Shown: positions 9,241 through 18,005 of the stretch, one piece after another
Layout of the letters: each line of letters starts with the position of its first letter
Position numbering within the stretch: position 1 is the stretch's first letter
DNA from: Bacteroidota bacterium
GTDB taxonomy: Bacteria; Bacteroidota; Bacteroidia; Chitinophagales; Chitinophagaceae
Reading direction: 5' to 3'
DNA: 64,000 bases
Assembly (NCBI GenBank): GCA_020161535.1
Contig: JAIUNW010000001.1
Coordinates: 124,001 to 188,000, forward strand
Translations under genes and position numbers: made by a program
The notes under the pieces: model-generated
Told to the model about the DNA's origin: nothing
Databases searched by the model: none
The model's input: the letters and a program-made list of their open reading frames with translations, nothing else

Positions 9241-9264
9241 AAAAGAGGCTTTCGCCTCTCTTTT
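9241..9264 (-). terminator. Intrinsic terminator of pnp
   Basis: Read on the minus strand, GAGAGGC, a GAAA loop and GCCTCTTT form a stem followed by a run of T residues, just beyond the pnp stop codon. The paired arms on the plus strand are AGAGGC (9244-9249) and GCCTCT (9254-9259). Confidence 0.75.
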
Positions 9265-9266
9265 AA

Positions 9267-11504
9267 TTAGTCTTCTTTACGTTGTGGGCGTTCACCACGA
9301 TCGTTGAAACGAGGCGGACGATCGGGTCGTTCTCCCCTTTCGGCACGTTCGCCATCGGCCGGCATACCTTCTGGTTTTGGCAGCAGTATCTTGCGGCTGA
9401 GTTTAAACTTGCCCGATTTGGGATCGGTACCGGTCAGTTTCACCTTAACCACATCTCCTTCTTTGAGCACACCTTCGAGTGTATCGAGGCGCTTCCAGCT
9501 CACTTCAGAGATGTGCAGCAAACCTTGTTTACCAGGTAGGAATTCAACGAAAGCACCATAAGGCTGGATCGACTTAACGGTTGCTTCGTAGGTATCACCT
9601 ACCGTTGGCTGCGAAGCGATACCTTTGATCCAGGCAACGGCCTTGTCGACGTTTTCTTTCTTCGCACCGAATATACTTACCTCACCCTGGTTGTTTTTCT
9701 CTTCGATATTAATGGTAGTACCGGTTTCGCGCTGCATTTCCTGGATCACTTTACCACCTGGTCCGATCACCGCACCAATGAATTCTTTGTCGATAAAGAG
9801 TTTCACCATGCGAGGTGCATGTGGTTTCACGTCTTCGCGCGCAGCGCCAATGGTATTGTACATGGCATCGAGAATATGCATCCGGCCACGATTGGCTTGT
9901 GCAAGGGCCTGGCGCATGATGTCCATGCTGAGACCATCCACCTTGATATCCATCTGTACACCGCAAATACCATCGCGGGTACCGGTTACTTTAAAGTCCA
10001 TATCACCCAGGTGGTCTTCGTCGCCCAGGATATCGGTCAACACGGCAAACTTGCCGTCTTTCGTAATCAATCCCATGGCCACACCCGAAACGTGTTTGGG
10101 AATCGGCACACCGGCATCCATCAGGGCCAATGAACCGGCACAAACCGTTGCCATAGAGGATGAACCGTTTGATTCGAGGATATCACTCACCACGCGCACG
10201 GTGTACGCATAATCATCGCCCGGCATCATTTGCTTCAGCGAACGCATGGCCAGGTTGCCATGGCCTACTTCACGACGACCAGGTGCACGCATCATTTTTA
10301 CCTCGCCAGTGGAGAACGGCGGGAAATTATAATGGAGGATGAATTTGCTGTAGTTCGACACTGCTGCACTTTCAATGAGCAGTTCATCGAGCGGGGTACC
10401 GAGGGTAATGGTGGTGAGTGACTGTGTTTCACCGCGGGTGAAGAGCGCAGCACCATGGGGCGACGGCAATACATCTACTTCCATGGCCAGCGGACGAACC
10501 TGGTCGAGCGAACGGCCGTCGAGGCGCACGCGATCGTTCAGGATCATGTCTCTTACTACATAGTATTGCAGATCGCTGTAATAATTTTTGGCTTGTTTCT
10601 TTACCAATGCATCAAGGTCTTCGCCTTCGGCTACATTGTATTCTTTTTTCAGCCAATCCATCAGTTCAACGCCAATGGCTTCAAAACGGTCACTGCGATC
10701 GTGTTTTGCCAGGGCTGCTTTGGCTACTTCATATACTTTGGTACGGGCGAAACCATCCACTTTGGCACGCAGCTCTTCATTCTGTACCGGCTTGCTGTAT
10801 TCACGTTTGCTGGTGATGCCTTTTTTCTGACGCAGTTCTTCTTGCGCTTTCACCTGCACGCGAATGGCTTCGTGAGCAGTTTCGATGGCGCGAACCAGGT
10901 CTTCTTCCAAACATTCTTTCGCTTCTCCTTCCACCATCATGATATTCTTATCGGTGGCAGCGATGATGAAATCCATATCTGCTTTCGCGAGCTCAGAACG
11001 GAGTGGGTTGACTACCATTTGTCCGTCGATACGCGCTACCCGCACTTCAGAAATAATTTCCTGAATGGGCACATCAGAAACAGCCAGTGCGGCAGATGCA
11101 GCCAGGCAGGCCAGCGCATCGGGCATTACTTCCGGATCGCTGGAAACCAGGGTGATCAATACCTGCACATCGCAGAGATAATCTTCGGGGAACAGGGGGC
11201 GCAAAGCGCGATCGATCAAACGGCTTACCAATACTTCGTAATCGTTGAGTTTGGTTTCACGTTTGAAGAATGATCCGGGAATACGACCGGCAGAAGCAAA
11301 TTTCTCCTGGTAGTCGACGGTAAGGGGGAAGAAGGATTGTCCTTCTTTGGGTTCTTTATTGGCAACAACCGTAGCTAGGATAATACAATTTCCCTGGCGA
11401 ACGGTTACAGATCCATCGGCCTGGCGAGCCAGTTTGCCGGTTTCGATAATAACCTCGCGGCCACTACCTACTTCGAAGCTTACTTGTATGGGTTGTGATA
11501 ACAT
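9267..11504 (-). CDS. pnp: Polynucleotide phosphorylase
   Basis: Phosphorolytic 3'-5' exoribonuclease of the RNA degradosome or turnover machinery. Two RNase PH-like domains fill the first ~550 residues (FFPLTVDYQEKFASAGRIPG, FPPFSTGEV). A KH domain with VIGPGGKVIQ and an S1 domain with YGAFVEFLPGKQGLLH follow. The C-terminal tail is rich in Arg, Gly, Pro and Glu with repeated GERP/GERA units, probably a disordered RNA-binding extension. Its 745 residues are slightly long for the family because of this tail. The gene lies downstream of rpsO with a strong hairpin between, as in many bacteria. Confidence 0.97.
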   Translation of the reverse strand: MLSQPIQVSFEVGSGREVIIETGKLARQADGSVTVRQGNCIILATVVANKEPKEGQSFFPLTVDYQEKFASAGRIPGSFFKRETKLNDYEVLVSRLIDRALRPLFPEDYLCDVQVLITLVSSDPEVMPDALACLAASAALAVSDVPIQEIISEVRVARIDGQMVVNPLRSELAKADMDFIIAATDKNIMMVEGEAKECLEEDLVRAIETAHEAIRVQVKAQEELRQKKGITSKREYSKPVQNEELRAKVDGFARTKVYEVAKAALAKHDRSDRFEAIGVELMDWLKKEYNVAEGEDLDALVKKQAKNYYSDLQYYVVRDMILNDRVRLDGRSLDQVRPLAMEVDVLPSPHGAALFTRGETQSLTTITLGTPLDELLIESAAVSNYSKFILHYNFPPFSTGEVKMMRAPGRREVGHGNLAMRSLKQMMPGDDYAYTVRVVSDILESNGSSSMATVCAGSLALMDAGVPIPKHVSGVAMGLITKDGKFAVLTDILGDEDHLGDMDFKVTGTRDGICGVQMDIKVDGLSMDIMRQALAQANRGRMHILDAMYNTIGAAREDVKPHAPRMVKLFIDKEFIGAVIGPGGKVIQEMQRETGTTINIEEKNNQGEVSIFGAKKENVDKAVAWIKGIASQPTVGDTYEATVKSIQPYGAFVEFLPGKQGLLHISEVSWKRLDTLEGVLKEGDVVKVKLTGTDPKSGKFKLSRKILLPKPEGMPADGERAERGERPDRPPRFNDRGERPQRKED

Positions 11505-11532
11505 AAACGTCGTAAAATTTTATAAGCGCAAA

Positions 11533-11570
11533 AAACTATTCCCAACTAGAAAGGAAGTTGGGAATAGTTT
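11533..11570 (-). terminator. 15-bp perfect hairpin between rpsO and pnp
   Basis: Arms at 11533-11547 and 11556-11570 are perfect 15-base complements around an 8-base loop. On the minus strand the stem ends with six T residues. It can act as an rpsO terminator or attenuator, or remain in the pnp leader as a processing site. In Escherichia coli a hairpin at the same place is cut by RNase III to control pnp; the analogy is an inference. Confidence 0.75.
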
Positions 11571-11588
11571 GCAGTATCATTAAATCAC

Positions 11589-11864
11589 TTATTTGCGGAT
11601 GCCGAGTTTCTCAATCAATTGGCGATAGCCAGTCAGATTGTGTTTGCTCATGTATGTGAGGAGGCGCTTGCGCTTACCTACCATTTGCATCAGACCACGG
11701 TGTGTAGAGAAATCTTTTTTGTTTGCTTGCAGGTGCTTGGAAATTGAGCTGATCCGCTCGGTCAGCAAAGCAATCTGCCCTTCGATAGAACCGGTATTGG
11801 CTGCATTGCCACCATGTTCAGCAAAAATCGAGGCTTTTTTTTCTTTGGTTAAATAAGACATCAT
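11589..11864 (-). CDS. rpsO: 30S ribosomal protein S15
   Basis: Small ribosomal subunit protein of 91 residues that binds 16S rRNA early in assembly. The family pattern NTGSIEGQIALLTERI, HLQANKKDFSTHRGL and KRKRLLTYM is complete. Two ATG codons lie side by side (11864 and 11861) and either may start the protein. It is followed by the long hairpin and pnp, a conserved gene pair. Confidence 0.97.
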   Translation of the reverse strand: MMSYLTKEKKASIFAEHGGNAANTGSIEGQIALLTERISSISKHLQANKKDFSTHRGLMQMVGKRKRLLTYMSKHNLTGYRQLIEKLGIRK

Positions 11865-11975
11865 TTCTTTTTTTACAAAAACATCCAGATATTATTTCAG
11901 CTTAAATTGGCGGCGAAGTTAGGGAAAAAGCCCGAAATAGCTTGCAAATTGCTATTTTTTTTGGATTTTGCCAGC

Positions 11976-12314
11976 ATGAAATGGCGGTTTGCGATTATTG
12001 GTTGCGGACATATTGGTCTTCGGCATGCCGCCCTGGCTGCAAAATACGGCGAACTGGTCGCTGTTTGCGATAATGACCCCCGAAAGCTTGACAATCAATT
12101 ATTTGCTGGTTGTAGCCGGTTTACTGATGCCACCGAAAAACAGGCTGCCAACCGATACCCCGGTTACGAGTATTCTATGAACTATCATCATCTTGTTTAC
12201 GAAGCCATTGTTCGACAACTAGCTGGTAAGGACGAAGCGATATTGGACCTGTCTACTTCGATCCGAACCGTGGAATTAATAGAAGAGGTTTACCAGAAAA
12301 TGCGAAGCGTTTAA
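11976..12314 (+). pseudogene. Internally deleted Gfo/Idh/MocA-type dehydrogenase
   Basis: The 112-residue reading frame begins with an intact Rossmann start (FAIIGCGHIGLRHA, then VAVCDNDPRKLD). After about 40 residues it jumps to what looks like the C-terminal end of the same family (YSMNYHHLVYEAIVRQLAGK, then TVELIEEVYQ). Full-length members are about 320-350 residues. The middle, with the EKP catalytic region and sheet domain, is absent, so a dehydrogenase is not possible. The frame is open throughout, consistent with an in-frame deletion. It lies 4 bases before two glycosyltransferase genes, where a nucleotide-sugar dehydrogenase would fit. The ATG at 11976 is preferred over upstream codons that would lack a signal. 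A functional small protein cannot be excluded. Confidence 0.65.
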
Positions 12315-12318
12315 TTCT

Positions 12319-13416
12319 ATGGCAGCGCCTCGCATCATCTTCAGCATTTTCAACGATCCCAATTACGATCAGCGAATGATTCGAATTGCAGGAAGCTTGC
12401 AGGCGGCCGGGTACGATGTATTGCTGGTTGGTGCCGGGTATGCGGGCACCGGTCCGCTTATTGAAAAACCGTATCGCCAGCGGCGTTTCAACATGGTTTT
12501 CAGCAAAGGAAAAGCGCGGTACATCGAATTTAATTGTCGGCTGTTTTTTTTCCTGCTGTTTCAAAAAGCCGACCTGGTTTGCGCCATTGACCTCGACAGC
12601 ATTGTGCCGGTCTATTGGGTCAGCCGTTTGAAAAATAGCAAACGGGTGTACGATGCGCACGAATGGTTCAGTGAGATGAAAGAAGTAGTATCACGTCCGC
12701 ATATTCATCGCCTGTGGAAATGGGTGGAAAAAAAATACGTGCCCCGCTTTCCACAGGGTTATACCGTGAACGCTCCCATCGCTGATGCTTTCAAACAGTT
12801 ATATGGAGTAGATTATCCGGCTATTCGAAATATGCCCTTGCTGTCTGCCGACACTCCCACCCCATTGAAAGAAGATTTTTTATTGTACCAGGGTGCCGTG
12901 AACGAGGGTCGCGCGTTTGAGCTCCTGATTCCCGCGATGAAGTGGGTGGAAAAGCCCTTGTATATATATGGAGATGGGAATTTCCGGCAGCAGGCGGCCG
13001 CTTTGATACGTGAACACGCACTGGAGCAGAAAGTTTTTCTACAAGGCAAGGTCTTGCCTGAGCAATTGAGCCAAATTACCACCCGGGCCCTGCTCGGATT
13101 CACCTTGTTCGAAGCGACTGGAAAAAGCAATTACTATTCGCTGGCCAACCGCTTTTTCGATTATGTGCAGGCCGGGGTGCCGCAGATAGCGGTTGATTTC
13201 CCGGTGTATAAAGATTTAAACAAAGATGCCCCTGTTGCTGTTTTAGTTACATTAACCGATCCCGAGGCCCTGGCCAGGATCATCAATAACACTGTTAACG
13301 ATCAGGAAAATTACCTGCAATTGTTCAGTAATTGCCTCTTGAAACGAAAAGAATGGAACTGGGAAAAAGAGTCAGAGATACTGTTGGATTTTTATCAAAA
13401 ACTGTTGCCGATTTAA
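12319..13416 (+). CDS. Glycosyltransferase, GT4-like
   Basis: A 365-residue cytoplasmic or membrane-associated glycosyltransferase of the GT-B fold. The N-terminal domain starts RIIFSIFNDPNYDQRM and has the acceptor-side motif YDAHEWFSEM common in Bacteroidota polysaccharide loci. The C-terminal nucleotide-sugar domain shows LYIYGDGNF, VFLQGKVLPEQL and FDYVQAGVPQIAVDFP. Sugar and acceptor are unknown. It is followed after one base by a second glycosyltransferase. The pair may extend a surface glycan, but no polymerase or flippase is present in the window. Confidence 0.82.
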   Translation: MAAPRIIFSIFNDPNYDQRMIRIAGSLQAAGYDVLLVGAGYAGTGPLIEKPYRQRRFNMVFSKGKARYIEFNCRLFFFLLFQKADLVCAIDLDSIVPVYWVSRLKNSKRVYDAHEWFSEMKEVVSRPHIHRLWKWVEKKYVPRFPQGYTVNAPIADAFKQLYGVDYPAIRNMPLLSADTPTPLKEDFLLYQGAVNEGRAFELLIPAMKWVEKPLYIYGDGNFRQQAAALIREHALEQKVFLQGKVLPEQLSQITTRALLGFTLFEATGKSNYYSLANRFFDYVQAGVPQIAVDFPVYKDLNKDAPVAVLVTLTDPEALARIINNTVNDQENYLQLFSNCLLKRKEWNWEKESEILLDFYQKLLPI

Positions 13417-13417
13417 C

Positions 13418-14542
13418 TTGTCAGTAAAAACAATCCATATTGTTTCGCACGACGTACCCTATCCCCTCGACTACGGTGGGGTGATCGATATCTTCTGCAC
13501 CCTTCAATCTTTGCATGCGGCGGGCGTAGAGATCATTCTTCATTGTTTTGAATACGGACGCGGTCAGCAGGAAGTGCTGCAGCAGTATTGTAAAGAAGTT
13601 CACTATTATCCACGAAAAGAAGGGCACAAAGGTTTTTGTTTCAACCTTCCTTATATCGTTAGTTCGCGATCAAATCCCGCTTTGCTCGACCGGCTGGCAG
13701 AAGATGATTACCCCATCTTGCTCGAAGGCATTCATTGCAGCTTTTTATTGCAGGATCATCGTTTTGACCATCGAAAAATCCTGCTTCGTTTGTTCAATGT
13801 GGAATCTTGCTATTACAAACACCTGTATAAACACGAACGGTCGCTGGTAAAGAAAGCCTACTATTACAACGAAAGCCGGGCACTCGAAAAATACGAAACC
13901 GAGATTGCGAAACGGGTCACCATATTGACATTGTCTGACAAAGACACCCACACTTACCGGGAGCGATTTGGCGCCAAAGATGTACACACATTGCCGGTAT
14001 TCATTCCGCACCAGGCCTATGTACCTGCCGAGGGAATGGGTGCTTTTTGTTTGTACCACGGCAACCTATCAGTGGCCGAAAACGAAAAAGCCGCTTCCTG
14101 GTTACTGGAAGAAGTATTCAACAAATTGAAATTGCCCTTTGTGGTAGCAGGCAAGAACCCATCAGCACACCTGCAACGAGTGGCGCATTTATGCTGCCAT
14201 ACCTGCCTGATTGCCGATCCGCAAGAAAGACAATTGAATGACCTCATTCAAAAAGCACAAATCAATATCCTGCCATCCTTTAATGAAACCGGTGTAAAGT
14301 TGAAATTGTTGAATGCACTTTTTAATGGCCGGCATTGTATTGTAAATGATGCAGCCATTGAAGGCACACCACTTGGGCCCCTGTGCCATGTAGCAGAAAC
14401 ACCGGCGGCCATGCAAAGAATCGTTATGCAACTATACCATATGCCTTTTGCCGAAGAGGAAATCAGGTTGCGCCGAAAAATTCTGGAGTCATGTTTTAAC
14501 AACGAGGAAAACGCCCAGAAGCTTATTGCATACTTACACTAG
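13418..14542 (+). CDS. Glycosyltransferase, GT-B fold
   Basis: A 374-residue protein with a GT-B architecture: N-terminal HIVSHDVPYPLDYGGVID, a central HGNLSVAENEKAASWL and the C-terminal INILPSFNETGVKLKLLNAL that binds the donor. It resembles Bacteroidota group 1 glycosyltransferases. The start is TTG at 13418, one base after the stop of the preceding gene; no ATG fits as well. Its 3' end overlaps the convergent ftsE gene by 20 bases. Sugar specificity cannot be told from the sequence. Confidence 0.78.
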   Translation: MSVKTIHIVSHDVPYPLDYGGVIDIFCTLQSLHAAGVEIILHCFEYGRGQQEVLQQYCKEVHYYPRKEGHKGFCFNLPYIVSSRSNPALLDRLAEDDYPILLEGIHCSFLLQDHRFDHRKILLRLFNVESCYYKHLYKHERSLVKKAYYYNESRALEKYETEIAKRVTILTLSDKDTHTYRERFGAKDVHTLPVFIPHQAYVPAEGMGAFCLYHGNLSVAENEKAASWLLEEVFNKLKLPFVVAGKNPSAHLQRVAHLCCHTCLIADPQERQLNDLIQKAQINILPSFNETGVKLKLLNALFNGRHCIVNDAAIEGTPLGPLCHVAETPAAMQRIVMQLYHMPFAEEEIRLRRKILESCFNNEENAQKLIAYLH

Positions 14543-15212
14543 CATTGTCTTCTACCCTGCCTCTTTCGGTGCGTAAGGTTCTTGCCGGATATTTATTGAT
14601 TACAATATAATCGTGCGTCGCCATTACGATGGTAGTACCAAAATCACGACAGATATGAAACAGCAATTGCATGATCTCGTCGGAGGTTTCAGGATCAAGG
14701 TTACCAGTCGGTTCGTCGGCCAGGATCAGTTTGGGTGAATTCAGCAGGGCACGGGCAATATCAATCCGCTGCTGCTCGCCACCACTCATTTCAAAAGGCA
14801 TCTTAAAACCTTTCGAACGCAGGCCGACCTTATCGAGCACATCCGCAATTTTATCATCCATCAGTTTCTCGTCTTTCCATCCCGTTGCGCGCAAAACAAA
14901 TTTCAGGTTGTCATTTACATTGCGGTCGGTCAACAATTGGAAATCCTGGAACACCACGCCAAGATTGCGGCGCAGAAAAGGTACTTTCTTCCAGTCCATT
15001 TCTTTGAGGTTGAAACCAACCACCGTACCCGTACCCTCTTTCAGGGTCAGGTCGCCGTATAAGGTTTTCAATAAACTGGACTTTCCGGTTCCGGTTTTGC
15101 CAACCAGGTACACAAATTCACCCCGATTGATAGAGATGTTCACATCCTGAAGAACAAGGTTATTCCCCTGGTATATGTTGACGTTTGAAAGCTCGATGAT
15201 CTTTTCTGCCAT
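14523..15212 (-). CDS. ftsE: FtsE-like cell-division ABC ATPase
   Basis: A 229-residue ABC ATP-binding protein. The Walker A is GKTGTGKSS, the signature MSGGEQQRIDIARAL and the Walker B LILADEPTGNLD. Length and sequence fit FtsE, which with FtsX couples ATP hydrolysis to activation of cell-wall hydrolases at the division site. ftsX is not adjacent, which is common in Bacteroidota. An exact TAnnTTTG box ends four bases before the ATG, so it probably has its own promoter despite lying 24 bases after cysN. Its last 20 bases overlap the glycosyltransferase on the other strand. Confidence 0.85.
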   Translation of the reverse strand: MAEKIIELSNVNIYQGNNLVLQDVNISINRGEFVYLVGKTGTGKSSLLKTLYGDLTLKEGTGTVVGFNLKEMDWKKVPFLRRNLGVVFQDFQLLTDRNVNDNLKFVLRATGWKDEKLMDDKIADVLDKVGLRSKGFKMPFEMSGGEQQRIDIARALLNSPKLILADEPTGNLDPETSDEIMQLLFHICRDFGTTIVMATHDYIVINKYPARTLRTERGRVEDNASVSMQ

Positions 15213-15216
15213 GCGC

Positions 15217-15224
15217 CAAAGTTA
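15217..15224 (-). promoter_or_regulatory. -7 box of ftsE, leaderless placement
   Basis: TAACTTTG on the minus strand ends four bases before the ftsE ATG. No clear TTG box is seen at -33, although TTTTA lies about 20 bases upstream. Transcription would begin at or next to the start codon. Confidence 0.5.
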
Positions 15225-15236
15225 ACAGAAAACTAT

Positions 15237-16484
15237 TTATCCGATAAAACCTACGCCCACGGTATTATTACTGCTCTCATCAATCAGGATAAAACGACCA
15301 TTGTGTTTGTTCACTGCATATAAATCGGCATTCACCGGTTTGGCGGTTTTGAGCGATACATAGCCGATCTCATTCAGGCCAATTTCTGCAACCCCTTCAA
15401 TGGTTTGGTAGTCGGTTACATTGATACTGCTGAACAGGTTGGTCACTTTGGCTTTCACCCGGTTGCTACCATGCTGTAACAGGTAGTTTTTGCCGGTTTT
15501 AAGGGGTTGGTGATCAAGCCAGCAAACCTGTGCTGAAATCTCTTTCAGCCCTTCGGGTACCTGCGATTTTGGCACCAGCATATCGCCCCGGCTCAGGTCT
15601 ATTTCGTCGGCCAGGGTGATCACAATGCTATCGCCCGATTCGGCCTGGTCTGCCTCTTCTTCAAAGCGCTGAATAGAGGCGATGGTCGATGATTGTCCCG
15701 AAGGCAGCGCTACAACCTCTTCACCCTTGTGCAACATGCCGCTGGTCAATTTTCCGGCGAAGCCGCGGAAATCGTGCCATTGCGCTGACTTAGGGCGCAC
15801 CACATATTGCACCGGAAAGCGGGCAGGCAATTGGTTTTCACCGGTATGCCATTCGATGCTTTCGAGGTATTCGAGCAACGACGGACCATCATACCAGGGT
15901 ATGCTGGCCGAGCGGCTGGAGATATTATCGCCATACAACGACGAAGCGGGGATAAACTGCAGTTGTTGCTCGCGGTAATTTGCTTTCGCGAAGAGTTCAT
16001 CAAATTGCTGCCGAATTTCATTGTAGGCTGATTCGGCATAATTTACCAGGTCCATTTTGTTGATGCACACCACAACGTAAGGAATGCGTAACAATTGGGT
16101 GATGTAAAAATGCCGGTGGGTTTGCTCAACAATGCCATTGCGGGCATCGATCAAAATGATCGCGACCTGTGCATTGCTGGCACCCGTAATCATGTTGCGG
16201 GTGTATTCAAAATGGCCCGGTGTATCTGCAATAATGTACTTACGGGTGGGCGTAGAAAAATATATATGGGCCACATCGATGGTGATGCCCTGTTCGCGTT
16301 CGGCAATGAGTCCGTCGGTGAGCAAAGACAAATCGGTATAGTCCACGCCCCTTCTTTTACTGGCACGTTCAATGGCTTCCAATTTATCTTGCGTAATGCT
16401 GTTTGTTTCGAATAATAGTCGCCCGATAAGTGTACTTTTTCCGTCGTCCACACTACCCGCTGTCGCAATTCTTACAATATCCAT
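15237..16484 (-). CDS. cysN: Sulfate adenylyltransferase GTPase subunit
   Basis: GTPase subunit of ATP sulfurylase, which drives formation of adenosine 5'-phosphosulfate (APS) with CysD. The G1 motif is GSVDDGKSTLIG, G3 DTPGHFEYTRNM and G4 NKMD. The product is 415 residues and lacks the C-terminal APS kinase domain found in NodQ/CysNC fusions. That fits direct APS reduction by the CysH encoded nearby. It is separated from cysD by a TonB receptor and a Met8-TauE fusion, an unusual order. A TAnnTTTG box ends four bases before the ATG, so cysN may also be transcribed on its own. Confidence 0.95.
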   Translation of the reverse strand: MDIVRIATAGSVDDGKSTLIGRLLFETNSITQDKLEAIERASKRRGVDYTDLSLLTDGLIAEREQGITIDVAHIYFSTPTRKYIIADTPGHFEYTRNMITGASNAQVAIILIDARNGIVEQTHRHFYITQLLRIPYVVVCINKMDLVNYAESAYNEIRQQFDELFAKANYREQQLQFIPASSLYGDNISSRSASIPWYDGPSLLEYLESIEWHTGENQLPARFPVQYVVRPKSAQWHDFRGFAGKLTSGMLHKGEEVVALPSGQSSTIASIQRFEEEADQAESGDSIVITLADEIDLSRGDMLVPKSQVPEGLKEISAQVCWLDHQPLKTGKNYLLQHGSNRVKAKVTNLFSSINVTDYQTIEGVAEIGLNEIGYVSLKTAKPVNADLYAVNKHNGRFILIDESSNNTVGVGFIG

Positions 16485-16488
16485 CTGT

Positions 16489-16496
16489 CAAAATTA
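16489..16496 (-). promoter_or_regulatory. -7 box of cysN, leaderless placement
   Basis: TAATTTTG on the minus strand ends four bases before the cysN ATG, within a short ATTA-rich stretch. The low complexity around it makes a chance match more likely than at the other sites. No -33 box was identified. Confidence 0.4.
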
Positions 16497-16505
16497 ATTA
16501 ATTAA

Positions 16506-17996
16506 TTAAAGAAAGCTTTTTACCAGGAGCCTGATGCTCCAGATCATTACAATTACACCCACGCCAATCATCATCGTTTTCGCAGGCAATTTTCCGGCCA
16601 AACGAGCCGCGATGGGTGCAGCTACCACACCACCAATGAGCAGTCCAATTACCACGGCCAGGTGCGATACGCCGGCTGTAAAGAAAAAAGTAGCTGCACT
16701 GGCAAGGGTTACAAAAAATTCGGTGAGGCTTACGGTACCAATGGTATAGCGCGGATGACGTCCTTTTGAAATCAGGGTGCTCGTTACAATGGGTCCCCAT
16801 CCGCCACCGCCAAATGAATCCAGAAAACCGCCCGCACCGGCGAGCCAGCCCACATTTTTGATTTTACCACTGCCAGCCTGGCGAAACTGGAAAGCGCGGC
16901 TGAATATTTTTACGCCCAGGAACATCGCATACACAGCAATGGCTGGCATCAACCATTTGCCGGCATGTTCGCCTGCAATTACCAGAAGACCTGCACCAAG
17001 AATCGCACCCAATACACCGGGTACCACCAGGTGACGAAATAGTTTCCGGTTCACATTGCCGAATTTATAATGGCTGTATCCGCTCACGCCCGAAGAGAAA
17101 ATTTCAGACGTATGTATCGCCGCGCTCACCGCCACCGGATTCACGCCAAAAGAAATCAGGCAGGTAGCCGATGTAACGCCATAACCCATGCCCAACAATC
17201 CATCCACCAACTGTGCGAGGAATCCCGCCAGAATGAAAAGAAAGAATTGCCCGGTAATATATTGTCCGGCTTGCGCCCACAATTCTCGAATCGGTGGCAG
17301 GGGAATGGCAGACAAAATCACATGCCCCAATACCATGGCCGTAAACAGGGTGATCAATATGGAGGCGACCTTTTTCCATTTCTTCTCGGCCGCTTGTGCC
17401 GAAATGTTTTTATCAGCGGCCAACAGTCCCGTGATCTCATCCAGCTTCCGCACTTTCTCTGTAAAATTGCCATTCATTTTTGCGCGGATCACTTGCATAT
17501 TGTCCAACACGGTTTCCATTTCTGCGGGAATCGCCTCAATGAGCAATTCTTTCAATCGTTTGGCAATGGTGGGAGATTTGCCATTGGTGCTAATCGCAAT
17601 TTTCAGGTCGCCTTTGTTGACGATGCTGCCTAAGTAGAAGTCGCACAGATCGGGCGTGTCAGCAATATTGGCGAGTATGCCTGCGTCTTGCGCAGCTTCT
17701 TTCACCCGCCGGTTCAATGCAGCATCATTGGTAGCACCAATCACCAGGTCTTTGGCGATCAGGTCTTCTGTTTCAAAAGCCTTTTGCTGTAACCGGAGCC
17801 CGCCGAAACCGGCAGCCATTTTTTTGATCGAATCACTGATCTCCAATGCCACTAATGTCACTTGCGCATCGGGACAGGATTTAAGCAAGGAATTCAACTT
17901 CTCCTCGCCTACATGACCACCGCCCACCACCAACACCCGCAGGTGTTTTAGTTGCAGAAAAACGGGATATAAATTATTGGTTGGTCGGGATGACAT
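16506..17996 (-). CDS. Met8-type siroheme synthase fused to TauE/SafE transporter
   Basis: A 496-residue two-domain protein. Residues ~1-200 match precorrin-2 dehydrogenase (Met8, CysG N-terminal half): VVGGGHVGEEKL for NAD binding, GATNDAALNRRV and STNGKSPTIAKRL. Residues ~215-496 form about eight membrane segments of the TauE/SafE (TSUP) type, with AQLVDGLLGMGYGV and GFLDSFGGGGWGP repeats. The first half oxidises precorrin-2 to sirohydrochlorin and may insert iron, supplying siroheme for CysI. The second half may import sulfate or export sulfite; direction is unknown. It starts 9 bases after the TonB receptor stop, in the sulfur operon. Confidence 0.88.
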   Translation of the reverse strand: MSSRPTNNLYPVFLQLKHLRVLVVGGGHVGEEKLNSLLKSCPDAQVTLVALEISDSIKKMAAGFGGLRLQQKAFETEDLIAKDLVIGATNDAALNRRVKEAAQDAGILANIADTPDLCDFYLGSIVNKGDLKIAISTNGKSPTIAKRLKELLIEAIPAEMETVLDNMQVIRAKMNGNFTEKVRKLDEITGLLAADKNISAQAAEKKWKKVASILITLFTAMVLGHVILSAIPLPPIRELWAQAGQYITGQFFLFILAGFLAQLVDGLLGMGYGVTSATCLISFGVNPVAVSAAIHTSEIFSSGVSGYSHYKFGNVNRKLFRHLVVPGVLGAILGAGLLVIAGEHAGKWLMPAIAVYAMFLGVKIFSRAFQFRQAGSGKIKNVGWLAGAGGFLDSFGGGGWGPIVTSTLISKGRHPRYTIGTVSLTEFFVTLASAATFFFTAGVSHLAVVIGLLIGGVVAAPIAARLAGKLPAKTMMIGVGVIVMIWSIRLLVKSFL

Positions 17997-18005
17997 CTTA
18001 CAAAA

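Noticed and set aside
10455..11273. 272-codon plus-strand frame within pnp
   Set aside because: Antisense shadow of pnp, with a Phe/Tyr-rich composition typical of such shadows.
16490..16506. ATTA-type short tandem repeat before cysN
   Set aside because: Only a few units within AT-rich intergenic DNA; too short to call a repeat feature.
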